Shown in pieces: positions 1 through 13,100 of a DNA stretch of 64,000 nt. A model generated the notes under the pieces. It saw only the letters and a program-made list of their open reading frames with translations. It was not told where the DNA came from and did not search any database. Source of the stretch: Acanthochromis polyacanthus. Its lineage: Eukaryota > Chordata > Actinopteri > Pomacentridae. The translations under genes were made by a program, and so were the position numbers. Each line of letters begins with the position of its first letter. The first letter of the stretch is position 1. Where the stretch lies: contig NC_067134.1 in NCBI RefSeq assembly GCF_021347895.1, positions 27,564,152 through 27,628,151 of the forward strand. Reading direction: 5' to 3'.

Positions 1-165
1 CATTTTTTGTCTCATTTTTTGTCATTTTGTGTCTCATTTTTGTCATTTCGTGTTTCATTTTTGTCATTTCGTGTCTCATTTTTGTAACATTTTGTCGTTT
101 TTGCTGTTTTTTTGTCTGACTTTTGTCGTTCCGATCATAGAGTAAAATACTATATCATTCAGTTC
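1..165 (+). mobile_element. Truncated end of hAT-like minisatellite-bearing element (copy E1)
   Basis: The window opens inside a T-rich array of TTTTTGTC / ATTTTGTGTCTC units. The array is followed by a 'gatcatagagtaaaatac' junction that also borders other copies of this family (compare 54926-54945 and 44112-44130). The rest of the element lies outside the window or is deleted, because the sequence after about 165 does not match the other copies. Confidence 0.6.
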
Positions 166-1014
166 TGGATCCCCCCTGGTGTAAAGTGCGAAATATACGA
201 TTTACATTCTGCTGTGGCTCTTCGTTGGAATAACTGTTGGCTGAGGCGCTCATGCAGGTCAAATCAAAGAGGGCACCTTGAACCTTGCTCCTCTGTCGTG
301 AGGAAAATGCCAGAACGCGTTAGCGGCAGGACGGAACGGGGGCCGGATCTCGGCGAAGTGAGGTCAACTCTGCCCCTCCTTGCATTTTCCCCATCTGCTC
401 ATTCAGGCGGGAAAGCCGGCGAGCTCACAAGAACCTCGCTGAATGCTAAATTTTACATCACGAGGGGAAACGTCGGAGTCTGTTTGATCAAGTTTTTGCT
501 TCTCTGCAGCAACAGCAAACCACTCCCCCCCCCCCCCCCCCCCCCCCTCAAGTATTCTTGCACAGGTATAATACCCAAATTCTGTTTTACATCGGGAAAG
601 ATATGATTATACTGACATAAGTGGCTTCTGGAGCACTCCCACCCTCCATGTATCTTTCATGTTAACAGCACAGGATACAAGCTCAGATATCGTATTTCTC
701 TTTCATCTCCTTCAAATTGCTTGAATTTCAGCGGGGCGAATGGCTGATGCAGTTTTGTACAGTTTCTGTAATCTATTGCAGTTTCTCACCAGCACAGAAA
801 TCCTCCTTTAGTGGAACTTAGTTGCTCCCTGGGAAGTAGCGCAGTAATGGAAAAGCATTTGTTACCGGCCACAGAGGGCTTTTATTAAGCTTTTCAACAA
901 CATAGAAATTACTTACTCTCCCACTGTTTCTTACGGCTCGCAGACATGAGGTGATAAGAACGAGTCGAGCGGCTTCCTTCCAGCTGTTTGTGGTCATTTG
1001 TGAACTCCGTAGAT
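166..1014. other. Non-coding stretch, no feature recognised
   Basis: I see no domain, exon or repeat family I can name here. It includes a run of 23 C at 525-547. It lies upstream of the first visible xirp2 exon and is probably intronic or 5' flanking sequence. No segment resembling the amino-terminal part of mammalian XIRP2 was found. Confidence 0.4.
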
Positions 1015-2790
1015 CAGGGGTGTCCAACATGAGGTCCAAAAGTGGTCCTCCAGAGGGTCCAATCCGGCCCTCAAAGTGGAAAAATTACAGAGAAGACATT
1101 AACTGCAGATTGTAAATTAGTAAAACTATAAATTTAGAATCATTTCTAGACCATGACATGTTGTTTAGATCAGAAAGTAAAATACTGGATTGTTCTTTTG
1201 TCATTTTGTGTCTCATTTTTGTAATATTTTGTCTTGTTTTTTGCCTTTTTATGTCTGGCTTTTATCGTGTGTCTCATGTTTTTGTCATTTTGTGTCTTCT
1301 TTTGTCCATTTTTTTGTCACTTTATGTTTCATTTCTGCACTAATTTGTCCTGGTTTTTTTGTCTGACTTTTGTCATTTGTGTCACGTTTTTGTTTTTTTT
1401 TCTCATTTTTGTCATTTTGTGTTTCCTTTTTGTCTCACTTGTCTTAATTTTGTTATTTTGTTTTGCTTTATTCGTTGTTTTGTGTATCGTTTTTGTAGTG
1501 TTGTATCTTTTCTTGTCCGCTTCTGTTGTTTGTCTCATATTTTTGTCGTATTGTGTCTTGTTTTTGTTGTTTTTTTGTCTGACTTTTGTCCTTTTGTCTC
1601 ATGTTTTTGTCATTTTTGTCTCACTTGTGTTTTTGGTCTCATTTTTGCCATTTTTTCCCCCTTTATTCATTGTTTTGGGTGTCGTTTTTATTGCTTTGTA
1701 TCACAGCTTTGTGATTTTCTTGTCTCATTTGTGTTGTTTGTCCATTTTTTGTTGCTTTGTAACTTTTTTGTCTAATTTTTATCTCTTTTTTGTTGGGTTT
1801 CGTGCCATTTGCCTCATTTTTTGTCATTTAGTTTCTCACTTTTGTTGTTAGGTGTCTCATTTTTGCACTGTTTTGTCTTGTTTTTGTTGTCTTTTTTAAA
1901 AGTAAAATATTAAACCGTTCAGTTCCAGATAGCTGTGACTAAATGTTGTGTTCCTTTGTAGACACTCTGATCTGGAAGCTGTAATGTGGAAACGATAAAC
2001 TGAGAATGAATGTTGATGAAACTGAACTTATTTTTCTTCAGAAATTTCAGGTTGTTTATGATGTTTTGTAAAATGATAATTCCTTAAGTGTGAACATTCT
2101 CAGAATGAAAAGTTTAAAAACAAACTTAAAACCTACCTTTTTAGTCTGGCTTTTACTTGAATTACCTTTTAGTGTTTTTATTCTTTTTACAACTCACAAT
2201 TTATAATTATCACTATTATTATTATTATTATCTTTATTATTATTTTATTGTATTTTATCTATATTTTATTCTGTTTCATTTCATTTCATTTTATTATATG
2301 ATATATTTAATTGAATTTATTTATTTATTTATTTTACTGATCTACTTCTGGATTTATTTTATTTTATTCATTTATTTTAATTTATTTATTTATTTTACAC
2401 TTTAAACTAACCTCCAGTGTGTTTCCTCAGTACGTACTGAGTATAACAATGTCCCTGATTTATTATTGTCTTTTATTTATGTTGCTTTTTAACATTACAG
2501 TGTGTGGATTGCGGGGTGGGTGGGTTCGGGGCTGGGTGGGGTGGATTTGGGTCTTAATTTCTTTCATTTTATTTTAATTATTTGTCTGTTTGTAAAGCAC
2601 TTTGTGCTACAACTGCTGTATGAAAGTGCTCTATAAATAAAGATTATTATTATTATTGTTTTCAGAATGTATTTTGTGGCACTAAAGCAAAGGAAAAAGA
2701 TGGAGTTGTGGTTATTTATAGGTTATTATGCTGTGATTTTACTGGTCACTGGAGATCAAACTGGGCTGAATGTGAACTGAGATGAGTTTC
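1015..2790 (+). mobile_element. hAT-like non-autonomous element with internal minisatellite (copy E2)
   Basis: It starts with the family end CAGGGGTGTCCAACATGAGG at 1015. A conserved subterminal block follows, then an array of 18-24-nt T-rich units (about 1190-1890), then the opposite conserved arm (about 1960-2107 and 2662-2790) ending near 'gatgagtttc'. The second arm is split by a LINE insertion at 2108-2661. The ends resemble the CAGGGGTGTC ends of fish hAT MITEs. No transposase is present. The long open frames in the array translate only to low-complexity F/L/V/C peptides. Confidence 0.7.
2108..2661 (+). mobile_element. 5'-truncated L2-like LINE tail inserted in E2
   Basis: The insertion is flanked by the 8-bp duplication TCAGAATG (2100-2107 and 2662-2669). 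Its start reads as the end of a non-LTR reverse transcriptase (SLKTNLKPTFLVWLL-like, matching the usual 'LKTxLFxLAF' C-terminus). An AT-rich 3' UTR follows. It ends with AAAGCACTTTGTGC, a CTCTATAAATAAA stretch and an ATT microsatellite, a typical L2-type 3' tail. The clade is inferred; the insertion itself is clear. Confidence 0.75.
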
Positions 2791-2848
2791 TTTCTCAGAG
2801 GCAGGAATCTGTGTGTCCACATCAGTCCTATTTCCGTGTGTTTTACAG

Positions 2849-2926
2849 GAGATGTCCTCCGAGGTGACAGTGAGGAGCAGTGCCAGAGAAGTCGCCTCCT
2901 CCTCCACAACCCTCTCTCAGCAAGAG
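2849..2926 (+). CDS. xirp2: xirp2 upstream coding exon A
   Basis: This 78-bp exon is bounded by acceptor ttttacag and donor gtattt. Read in phase 0 it gives 26 codons, a Ser/Thr-rich segment beginning E-M-S-S-E-V and ending L-S-Q-Q-E. The ATG at 2852 could be a start. The in-frame GAG before it and the acceptor suggest instead that coding continues from an exon before the window, as in mammalian XIRP2, which has a longer amino terminus. It joins in phase to the next exon at 3112. The sequence itself is not strongly conserved, so exon identity rests on splice sites, phase and position only 59 bp after transposon copy E2. Confidence 0.7.
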
Positions 2927-3111
2927 GTATTTGGTGGCATGTTAACACCAGGACATGCAGTCTTTATGTTTGTTTCATAACTTCATACACCCTCCATAGA
3001 AAATGGAGCCCCATACTAAGCCTTTTACTCCTCGCTGATTGAAAACAGTCGGAGGCTGCTGTGTACTTGCCAGTAATGCTGATGATTTGCCACCCTTTTT
3101 CTTTTCCACAG

Positions 3112-3181
3112 GTGATCCATGATCAGAGAGTTCACCAGAACAATGTGGCTGCCAGTTATGGGAACCATTACAATGAAACAG
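3112..3181 (+). CDS. xirp2: xirp2 coding exon B
   Basis: This 70-bp exon follows acceptor ttttccacag and ends AAACAG before donor gttatt. It encodes VIHDQRVHQNNVAASYGNHY then N-E-T and leaves a phase-1 end whose G completes a Val codon in the next exon. Human XIRP2 has a similar stretch (HQYVQETV) just before its conserved 'PKVSTKFLKEQFEK' block, so position and phase both fit. Cassette use of this exon cannot be judged here. Confidence 0.82.
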
Positions 3182-3533
3182 GTTATTCTGCTCATGCCTT
3201 TTATATTGTAATTTGCACGTTTTTATCACAGCGCAGCTTGTGTGCTGTATATTAATGATTGTTCCCACAACGGGCTGAATAAGGGATGAGCTCTGAAAAT
3301 GAGTTGGAGTGCAGATGATTTTCTATTCAGTGCATGGCAGCAAATCTAATCAGGGCAAAGTCAGGAAGGTAAAATATTGGAAAGTGGAAATTGGGCAATC
3401 ACTGCTGCATGGTTTCAGAAAATGAAAACTATTCAGGTTTTTAATGAAATGATTTATTTCCCTTTCCAATCCCCATGAGCTCCCTCCCTGCGAATGACTT
3501 AATGAGGCTGCCTTCTTCTTGTGTCTAATTCAG
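3182..3533 (+). other. xirp2 intron
   Basis: This 352-bp intron has GT-AG borders (gttatt ... attcag). I see no feature inside it beyond a pyrimidine-rich acceptor region (cttcttcttgtgtctaattc). Confidence 0.8.
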
Positions 3534-3637
3534 TTATGCTTGTCGGCGGAGAGGACCTACCAAAGGTTTCCACTCAGGCTTTGAAGCAGCAGTATGAAAA
3601 AACGATTGAGGAAGCTGCACCAGCCAAGGAAATTAAG
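3534..3637 (+). CDS. xirp2: xirp2 coding exon C (conserved Xin-family block)
   Basis: This 104-bp exon (acceptor attcag, donor gtaacg) encodes GGEDLPKVSTQALKQQYEKT followed by I-E-E-A-A-P-A-K-E-I-K. That is the conserved Xin-family block found in mammalian XIRP2 as 'PKVSTKFLKEQFEK ... PAKQIK'. The block precedes the Xin repeats and is shared by long and short isoforms. The exon ends exactly on a codon boundary (phase 0), so it can splice either to the giant exon at 4160 (phase 0) or to the LIM exon at 16217 (phase 0). Confidence 0.93.
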
Positions 3638-4159
3638 GTAACGACGCTGTCTGTTTATCTAAATAGATGATAGTTTAGGTTTTTATGAGGTATCAGTATA
3701 AAGATGAAGCCGCATCATGGAATAATCAAAAGGAAATTGTGCATGCCAAGAGCTGATGGAGAATAAATTGGATTGGATGAAAGACCTCATGTCATTACGC
3801 CGCCAAAGTCTGAAACTCTTTGTCGACTGTGTGCAAAAGAAAAAGCAGAGTTTAAAAGAACTCCCATTGCTGTCCATGGCTCCATGAATATTTCAATCAC
3901 GTTAGTAATTAGGAACATGCGCAACTGTAAATGTTTGACGCATTGTGCCTTTACGTCCAAATTAGGATTGTTATTTAGTGCTTTTGTTTTAGTTTTGGAG
4001 AAGAAATTAGAGCTACACTAACCATAGAAATGATTATTTTTGAGGTTAAACATTGATATTTCAGAGTTGTCCTTTTCTGTGCTTTTCAAGATGAATATTC
4101 TAACTACAGCTCCAATTCCATTGTTTCTCTGTGTAACTACAAACACATATGAACCACAG
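3638..4159 (+). other. xirp2 intron
   Basis: This 522-bp intron ends at acceptor gaaccacag. The reading frame of the giant exon happens to stay open back to 4040, but the acceptor at 4158-4159 and the conserved start VDVDFNQFQW show that 4040-4159 is intronic. Confidence 0.85.
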
Positions 4160-7100
4160 GTTGATGTGGATTTCAACCAGTTTCAGTGGGCTCCTGTCAA
4201 CCAATCCTCCAAAATGTCAACAGCATTTACAAGCTATGACACTTCATCCTCTGTAAAGACGGCCACTGCTTCATCTGTAGCGTCTGCATCGTCGGTGGCT
4301 CATGAGGCGGCAGATCATTTCCCTCCCCCACCCTTAAACCTGCAGGTATCTCAAGAAGTCCTTCACAACGTCTCCTCCCAGCCTCAGGGTCAGGTGTCCC
4401 AGCATAAGCAAACTGCCAGTAAGGAGCATTACTTTAAGTACAAGAGTATGGCTGAACTAAAGCGCCTCTACAAGCACATACATCCAGAGGTACGCAAGAA
4501 CCTCGAAGCAGAGTTCCTGAGTCAGCTCACCGAAGCAGAAAAGGCCGAGTTGGAAAGTAAAGAAATCGTAGGTGATGTCCAGCAGGCATGCTACATGTTT
4601 GAAAATGACGGCAACAACTCAAGTAAGAGTTCGAGCCCTGACAGGGAATACGTGGAGTGGGATGAGATCCTCAAAGGTGAAGTGCAGTCCATGCGGTGGA
4701 TGTTCGAAAACAAGCCTCTGGATACAATCAAAGACAACACCGAAGATGAGAACGAGGTGAGAAATAACATCGCCCAGCAGGAGATCATCGCAGGAAAAGA
4801 TGTCAGATACACAGCTTGGATGTTTGAGACTCAGCCCATGGATGCTCTGGGAACAGAGACTCCTGATGCAACGGAGCAGTCAGAAAAACAGGCCGATCTC
4901 GCAAGAGGAGATGTCCGCACTGCTACTTGGCTTTTTGAAACGCAGCCACTCGATTATCTGAATAAAATCTACCAAGAAGACGAGCAGGAAATGGACGTTA
5001 CTGTCAGTAAAGACATCACCGGTGGAGATGTTAAGACTGCTCGGTATCTTTTTGAGACCCAGCATCTTGATTCTCTGGGCAAAACAGAAACCATTGAGGA
5101 GAGTCACTTCCTGAACCTGAAGTCGGAGCTGGAAGAGATTAAAGGAGATGTAAAGACAACAACTCGCCTGTTTGAGACGCAGCCCATGTGTGTCATCAGG
5201 GGAGATTCTGGAGAGATTTTGGAGATCACCACCATCCGTAGGGAGGAGACTGAGAAAGGAGACGTCAAGACATCACGCTGGATGTTCGAAACGCAGCCTC
5301 TGGACATGATCAACAAAGACCCTGCTAAAGTAAAGCTGATATGTGGTATTTCCATGGAGGACAATAGTCAAGGTGGAGTGAACAAAGGTCGGTGGCTTTT
5401 TGAGACAAAGAGTCTTGACACCATTAAGGATGAGGAATGGGAGAGTTCCAGGAGGCAAAAGGAAGAAATAATTGGAGCTGATGTAAGAAAGCATTGCCTT
5501 GTTTTTGAGACTCAGCCTATGGATACTCTGAAAGATAATGCCAATGCTCGGCCTTTACCCTCTGAGGAGATTGTAGGAGGTGATGTTCAGTCAGCCAAAT
5601 ATCTGTTTGAAACTGTACCCATGGAAAATCTGAAAGAGCTGCAGGAAGTGGGAAAACTTCAGAAAATGGTTGCATCTGAAGAAGAAAAGGGTGACGTGAG
5701 GCATCAGAAGTGGGTCTTTGAAAGCCAACCTCTGGAGAATATCAGGGAGGAGAAGAAGGAGATTACAAGAACTGTAAACATTGAAGCCCTCGACAAAGGA
5801 GATGTGACAAACTACAAAGAAAGGTTTGAAAGTATGGATTTAAGCAAATGTGAAGGGACGCAGAGAATTCAAGTGGAAGGTGTCACCAGTGGCTCTGTCA
5901 AGTCCAACAGAGTTCTGTTTGAATCCTCCCCCATGTACGCCATGCAGGACAGCTCTGGACATTACCACGAGGTGAAGACAGTGAGGCGTGAGGAGATTGT
6001 GAAGGGAGATGTGCGCAGCTGCAGATGGATGTTTGAAACCCGTCCTATCGATGAGTTTGACGAGAGCATCAATAAATTTCAGATCATAAAAGGCATCTCC
6101 AAACAGGAACTAGAGTCAGGGGATGTAAAAACAGCAAAGTGGCTGTTTGAAACTCAACCACTTGATGCCATTAAGTTTTTCAGTAATTCTGAGGATGAAG
6201 AACAGAAAACTGTGGAAGGCATTAAAGTCGAAAAAGGGGACGTAAAGACTTGTAGGTGGCTATTTGAGACTCAGCCAATGGATGTTCTGTATGAAAAGGT
6301 GGAAAAGAGCGAGGCTGATGTCGAACTAGTGCAAAAAGGTGACGTGAAAACATGCACTTGGCTTTTTGAGACTCAGACACTTGACAACATACGTGACCAT
6401 TCGGAGGCCGAGACCATCCTGAAAACCTGCACTGTGAAGCAGGAGGACATTCACGGGAAAGACGTGCGACTGGCTCGCTTCCTCTTTGAAACCGAGAATC
6501 TGGAAAACATCACAGGTGAGGACAGCGGCTCTTTCAGGAGGGTCACAGAAATCGACATCCAGTCAGGCGACGTTTCCAGGATGAAGTACATCTTCGAGAA
6601 TCGCTCCTCTGACATCATGAGCTCCACCTCCGAGGAGACGATGCAGAGGCTGAAGACGCAGCAGGCCGAGGACATCCAGAGGGGTAACGTGATCGACTGT
6701 ACGTGGAGGTTTGAGAACCAGCCAATCGATGCGATACGTGACGATGCCACTGAAGTGAGGGAAATCCGCACGGTGACCGACGTTAAGGGGGGCGACGTTG
6801 ACAAAAGCCGCTTCATTTTTGAAACATATTCTCTTGATCAAATTAAAGAGGAGTCCACTGAGACTGATATGTCAAGACTCACTAGTATCTTCAGAGAGGA
6901 AATTGAGAGGGGAGATGTAAAAAATTACACCATGATGTTTGAAACTCAGCCGCTGTATGCCATTCGTGACAAGGAGGGTCATTATCACGAAGTAACTACA
7001 GTTACGAAGGAAGAAATCATGAGAGGGGACGTGGTCGGTGCTCGATGGCTGTTTGAGACAAAACCTCTGGATTCAATTAGAGATTCAGAGGAGGTCTATG

Positions 7101-10100
7101 TTATTAAAGCTGTGACTGAAGAAGGCGTCAACAAAGGAGATGTTAGCTCTGCCAGGTGGAAGTTTGAAACACAACCCCTGGATGAAATTACACAGGAGAT
7201 AAAAGTTCGGTCCAAGACCGTTGCAGACATCCAAGGAGGCGACGTGAAGACAAACAAACAGCGATTCGAGACGGATGAAATGTCACAGAAGTACATCCGG
7301 ACTGTTAGCGTGAGTGAAATCCAGAAAGGTGACGTCAGATCTGCCACGTGGATGTTCGAAACCCGCACGATTGATGAGATCCACGGCGATGGAGCCGAGT
7401 ACGATGGCATGGAGAGAGTGACAAAAGAGGAAGTAATGAAAGGAGATGTCAAACAATCTGTGTGGCTCTTTGAGAAGCAGCCCCTGGACAGCATTAAAGA
7501 GAGTGACGGCACAGAGCTTGTTGTGACAAAGGAAGAAATCCCACAGGCCGATGTGAAGACGACAACATGGCTATTTGAAACCACTCCATTTCATGAATTC
7601 AACGACAGCAGTGTGGAGAAGACGGAAATAATTGGAAAAAGTATAAAAGAGACACTGGAGGAACTTTACTGTCAGAAAATGGTTGACTCGCAGGGTATTC
7701 TCATTGAGGCAGATGAAATTGGTGACGTCCGTATGGCTAAGTATAAACTCATGAACCAAGAGGCTCCAGAAATCCAAAAAGAAGAGATTATTAGAGGGGA
7801 TCTTAGCAACATAATGATGAACCTTCTGAACCGACGGGAGACCACCGAAAGGGTCATAACTATCGATAAGGAGGAGCGAGGGAACATCAACACCACAGTG
7901 AAGCAACTCTTCAGCCAGGAAAAGGGAATCAGCTTCGAAAAGGAGGAAATTATCCGCGGGGACATTCAAGAGGCCATGAACAACCTGCTTAAGAGTGAAG
8001 ACTCCTCCAAGCGGGGCATACTTATTCAAGAGGACGAGAAAGGAGACGTGAGGATGACTATTTATTCCCTCTTAAATAAAGGGGAGAGAGCTAGCATGGA
8101 GAAAGAAGACGTCGTTCAGGGGAATGTCAGCAAAACCCTTCATCGTCTTCTTTCCAACTCAGGAGGAGAGGATTCTAAAAAGATAAGAGTCGGAGACACA
8201 GAAAGGGGTAATGTCAGCTTTTACTCCACATGCATCGAGTCTGGAGCCTTGGATTACCTGAAGCAGCTTCAGTATGAACCTGACGAAGACCAGGAAACTG
8301 TACAAAAGGAGCGGATCATAGGTGGCGATATTGAGGAGACCAAAATCCTGCTGAGAAAGAATCAGCAGCAAATTGGTCGCACTGTGGCAGAGGTCGACAT
8401 AGTTCCTGGTGATGTACACAGCATTGTTAAGGTGTTTATGACGGAGCCGAGTGTTACCTACAGAAACCTGGAGAAACAGGACATTGTTAAAGGCGACCTT
8501 AGTGCAGCCCTGGACTCACTGACCCAAGCCATCAATCAGAAAGTGGTATTAGAAAAAGAGGAGGTGGTGAAAGGAGACATACCGACCACTCTGAAGTCTC
8601 TGGAAGAAGCCCAGCATCAAGGCAAAGAAATGGAAAAGCCTGAAATTGTCAGGGGAGACATCAGGGGAGCTCTGGAATCACTGGAAAAATCTGCTGCTAC
8701 CAAAACAGAAGTAACTGTTGAAGATTTAGTGCCAGGGGACATCAAAGGGACATTGAAATCCCTGGAGGAAGCCAAGCAAGCTGTGAAAGAAGTGGAAAAA
8801 CAGGAGATTGTCAAAGGAGACATTCACACTGCCATGCAAAGTCTACATGAGGCATCAAGTGATAGAAAGATTTATCAGCACCAAGTGAGTGAACAAGGCG
8901 ACGTCAAAGCCACTATCCAGCTGCTGCTGGAGCCGACGACTTCTCCAAGAATGCAACGCAGAGGCAGCATTGAAGGAGACGTGAAAACATCGATAAAATG
9001 TCTTTATGAAGGGCAGGAGACGGCACAAGTGGAAAAAGAAGAGGTTGTGAAAGGTGACGTTCGAGGTACAATAAAGTGTTTAATGCAAAGAAAACAGTAT
9101 ACAAATCCAAAACGCATGCATCCTCCCAAGAAAGCGAAAGTGCCCGTGAAAAACCCATTAACTGTAAAGCAAGTGGAGCATGAATGCTTCCATGAAGCCA
9201 AGAGTGAGAGTGCGGCGGACAATGCAGCCCCCGCCGTGAAAAATCTCTCTCAGAGCGGTGAGTCACAGAAGCACACACAGCGGCACCACGAAAGCAAATC
9301 GCTGAAAACACAGGTAATAACCCAGGAGGACCACTCCGTTACTGTAGCCAAAACAGACAATCCTGCTGGGGCCTCTCAGCACAAGAGCACAAAAGAACAG
9401 AAGCAGAAAGTGCTGCCCCCGCAGAAAATACAAGCTCCTAAGCCTATTATGATAAAGAATAAACAAAAGATGAATAATGATCAAACAGAGGCGAAAGCTG
9501 CTGATGTGAATGTGATAAAAGAAGTGCAAAACACATCACAGACAAATATTTCAAACAAACAAATGCACGAGATAAAGACAATCAAACAGGTGCAGACTAC
9601 GGTGACGGAGAAAACGGTGCATAAGCAGAATGTAACGGCATCGGAGCAAATGTTGACGTCTCAGAAACAGACGGAGAATAAGGCTGTCGCACAAAAGCAG
9701 GGCGTCAGGAATGTGAAGACTGATCAGCGTAGCCTTGATATGAGAGGGAAAGGTGTGAATAAAAAGACAAAGCCGGAGATTCACTTCCCTCCTCCTCCCT
9801 CCTCACCGCCTCCTCCATCAGAATCTGAGCTCTCCTTGCCTCCACCTCCATCTCCGGTGGCAGAGAGTCCGGCACCTCCATCCCCGACTTCCCGGCCTTC
9901 CATCATGAGACAGGACAGTGACCTCCCACCTCCTCCACCTCCACCTCCCATGGAAAGCATAAAATCTGAGCCTGATTTCTTCCCTCCACCTCCACCTCCT
10001 CCACCTCCATCCTCCATGGGCGGACAAGATTTTCTCCCTCCACCTCCCTCTCAGCAAGAGCTTAATGCGATGCCTCAGGCTGCCCCTGTGAAGCTGGGGA

Positions 10101-13100
10101 AGCCCGTTGGGAAGCCTTTATTTAAGGTGCCCAAGCAGCCAGAACCGCAGAAGCAGCCCGTACAAGTCAAACCCAAATGGCAGAAAAAGCAACCAACGCC
10201 TCCACCGCCTCCACCTCAGCTCCCCCCTGATCAAGAAACAGAAACACCAACAGAAGTTAAACTTCAGGAGATGAAACAGGAAACAACCCAACAGACTGAA
10301 ACCAACTTTCAGGCTACTTCAACAGCATCACCACCAACGAAAATACCAAGCATCCCACTTGTAAAACCAGCACAAAAAGAATCCCCACAGCCACCTAGAA
10401 AGACATTCGTCCCTCCCATTAAGCTTCCACCGTCCCCAGAACCCGCTCCAGCTGCAAAACCTAAACCCTACGCTCGTAAATTTAAAACCCCACTCATGCT
10501 GGCAGAGGAACGGTACCGCCAACAAAAGCTGGAAAAAGAGGAAAAAGAAATGAGCAGAGTCACGACCCCAACTTCTCCACCAAGTAATATACATTTTTCT
10601 GCTGCTACTGCTGAGCTTTCTGAAACAGAGAGCGCTAAGAAAGAAGCGACAAAAGCAAAGACCGAAGAGGCTAAGACCGTTTCCAAAGAAGGAATATTAG
10701 CACAAGAATCGCCTGTCAAAAAAACCCCTTCCCAGATCCCTTTGAGCAAACCCATGATCTCAGTGGAAAATAAGAAATCATCCCAGGGGTCTCTGGATAA
10801 AAAGCGTGTTTCCAACAAGCAGTCCACAGAAAAAATCCTCACGTCCACTGATGTCGTCAAAAAGGGCCCCAAGAATCAGGCTGCTTCTGTTCCTCACCGC
10901 GAGGCTTCGAATAATGAAGTCCGGTCATGCTCCAGCGTGGTCACTTCCTCAGTCACAGAGGAGCAGCAGTTTATTAAGAAATCCAGCAGCAGGTCTGTCG
11001 CTGCCGCACAGAGTGCCGTCCACGAAAATGTAAATCTTCAAAGCCAGGCTGCGGTCACATTGAAACCCGAAGATGTAAAGAATATTAATGTGGCTCTGAC
11101 ACAGGAGGGAAAAATGAGTCCCTCTCAGCCCACTAAAATTCCAAAGGTAACGCCAAGTTTCAAGGTGAAAACCTTCAAGATGCCGACGGAGAAGAAAGAG
11201 GAGAAACGTGACAGTTTGGGTCAAAAAGAAGCAGCGAAAAGTGAAATGCATTCACAGCTCGAGAAGAGCAACGTGTCACACAAACATGAAACACAAGTAA
11301 ATCTGGAAAGCAACCAGCTGACGTCGGTGAGGATTGAGACAGAAGTGAAAGTAAAAGAGAAGAAAAGTCAGATGGTTCCACCTGTGAAGGAAGCTGAAGC
11401 GGAGATGAGGAAGGGAAAGCCGGTGCAGAAAAATGAGAGTGAAGTGAAGCCATCAGTTACTGTTTTAATGCCTAAGGTGGCTAAGATAACGTCTGCAGCA
11501 ACCCATGAAGGACGAGGCCACGTATCCGTCTCCCACAGTCAGCAAAGCATGAAGGCAGAGCATGTTCAGCGACACGAAGAGGTGGCTGTGATACAGCAGA
11601 GCGTTCAGAGGCAGGAGGCCGTTCAGATGCAGAAACAGCAAACGAAGCTGCAAGCAACGGAGAAAATGCAGATGAAGTCAAAAGTGGAGCCTCAGGATGT
11701 GTTGGTGAAAGGGACAGGGAAGATGACCCATAAAGATGAGGCTCACCAAGAAGAGATCACAGATTCAGAGAAATGCAGTGTGATGCAGAAGCTGCTCGCT
11801 CAAATGAAAGAGCTTGAGGGCACACCGAGCAAAATAGACTCCAACGCTGTCAGGATGATTATAGGCGACGTCCCTGACTGGGTAATGGGCTCGGATGAGA
11901 AAAAGAATTTAAGTGAAATCGCCAAACAGAAGAGCAAGAAAAAATTGAAAGAAATGATGGTCTATGTGACGAATATCGTTCAAGCAAAGCTCACATTTTT
12001 GGAGAAAACCCTGACAGCTGTGAAAAAGGAAGGAGAAAAAGAAGAAGTGCCGGTGCCACCACCAGTTCCTCAAAAACCAGACAAGAAGGTTTTCAGTGCG
12101 GCGACGACGAAGGTGTCAAAGATCAGCATCGGCTCATCCAAAACCGACAAGAAGGTGGTGGTGGAGGAGAAGAAATCCATTCAACAGAGCAAAGGGCATC
12201 ATGAGCTGAGTGAAGTGGCGGATCAGAGGGTGTCGTCCCCGTTAGCGAGCATCCGAACTCCGTCACCGACTTTTATCACCATTGAATCCAGGAAGGTAGA
12301 CTCTCCTCTTAGAGTCACTCCTTCCCCTCCACCCTACAAGTCGGTCGGGACGCCTCCACCTCCTCCTCGTAAGTCGTACACGCCAACGTCTACCTTCAGC
12401 AGGGCCACGCCTTCCCCCACCCTCAGCCGCTCAGAGAAGCTGATGAAACTGAGGGATACGACCTCCAAGCTTTCTCGTGGCTTCACCCCTCCACCTCCCA
12501 TGCCGGTTCCTGAGTTTTTTGCCGCCGAACGAGAGCGAACATCGTCGTTCAGCGACAGGGAGACGCCTATCGAGAGAACTGAGCACGAGTTGGTGGATGT
12601 CACGGAAATGGTGGATTCCATGACGACGGTTAAGGACAAAAAGTCTTTTTTTGAGGATGCGCAGAAGGCCGAAGTGAACAAGACCTACTTCAGGAAGGAT
12701 CCCATCGATATCCCTGAACGTTTGGGACCTGATGCTGAGGAAGCCGTACAGACTGTGACCATAGATCTCCTGAAAGAGGATCTCCCTAAAGTCGATTTAT
12801 CAAAGCTGGTGAACAGATTTGAATCTCCAAAACCAAAAGTCTATGCCAGGAAGGAGCCCATTGTGATTTCGGAGAGGCTGGGAAGCGACACGGAGGATGC
12901 TGAGGCAGAGCCGCATACGCCAAGAACCGAAGAAATCCCAACATTCAACGTCAAAGCAATAAAGGATGTGTTTGAGACCGGAGAGCACAGTTCCCAAGCA
13001 GCCCGAGAGCTCAGAGAACAAATAGAAAGAAGAGAACCTGAATCTGCCTGTTCGGAGCCTCTGGGTCACTCGCACATGACTTCGGTCACTGAGCAATTCT

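Noticed and set aside
1158..1851. Long overlapping open frames rich in F, L, V, C and S in the T-rich arrays (also at 36252-37501, 43046-44125, 45489-46511, 54938-56419, 56942-57779).
   Set aside because: They follow the minisatellite units in several frames at once, have no starts or splice context and no domain. Stop codons are avoided only because of base composition.
4040..4159. Extending the giant xirp2 exon upstream to the first ATG of the open frame.
   Set aside because: The acceptor at 4158-4159 and conserved VDVDFNQFQW start fit an exon beginning at 4160. The upstream 40 codons look intronic and exon C joins in phase.
9781..10057. Glycine-rich minus-strand frames opposite the xirp2 polyproline region.
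   Set aside because: Mirror image of proline codons (CCT/CCA) on the coding strand.
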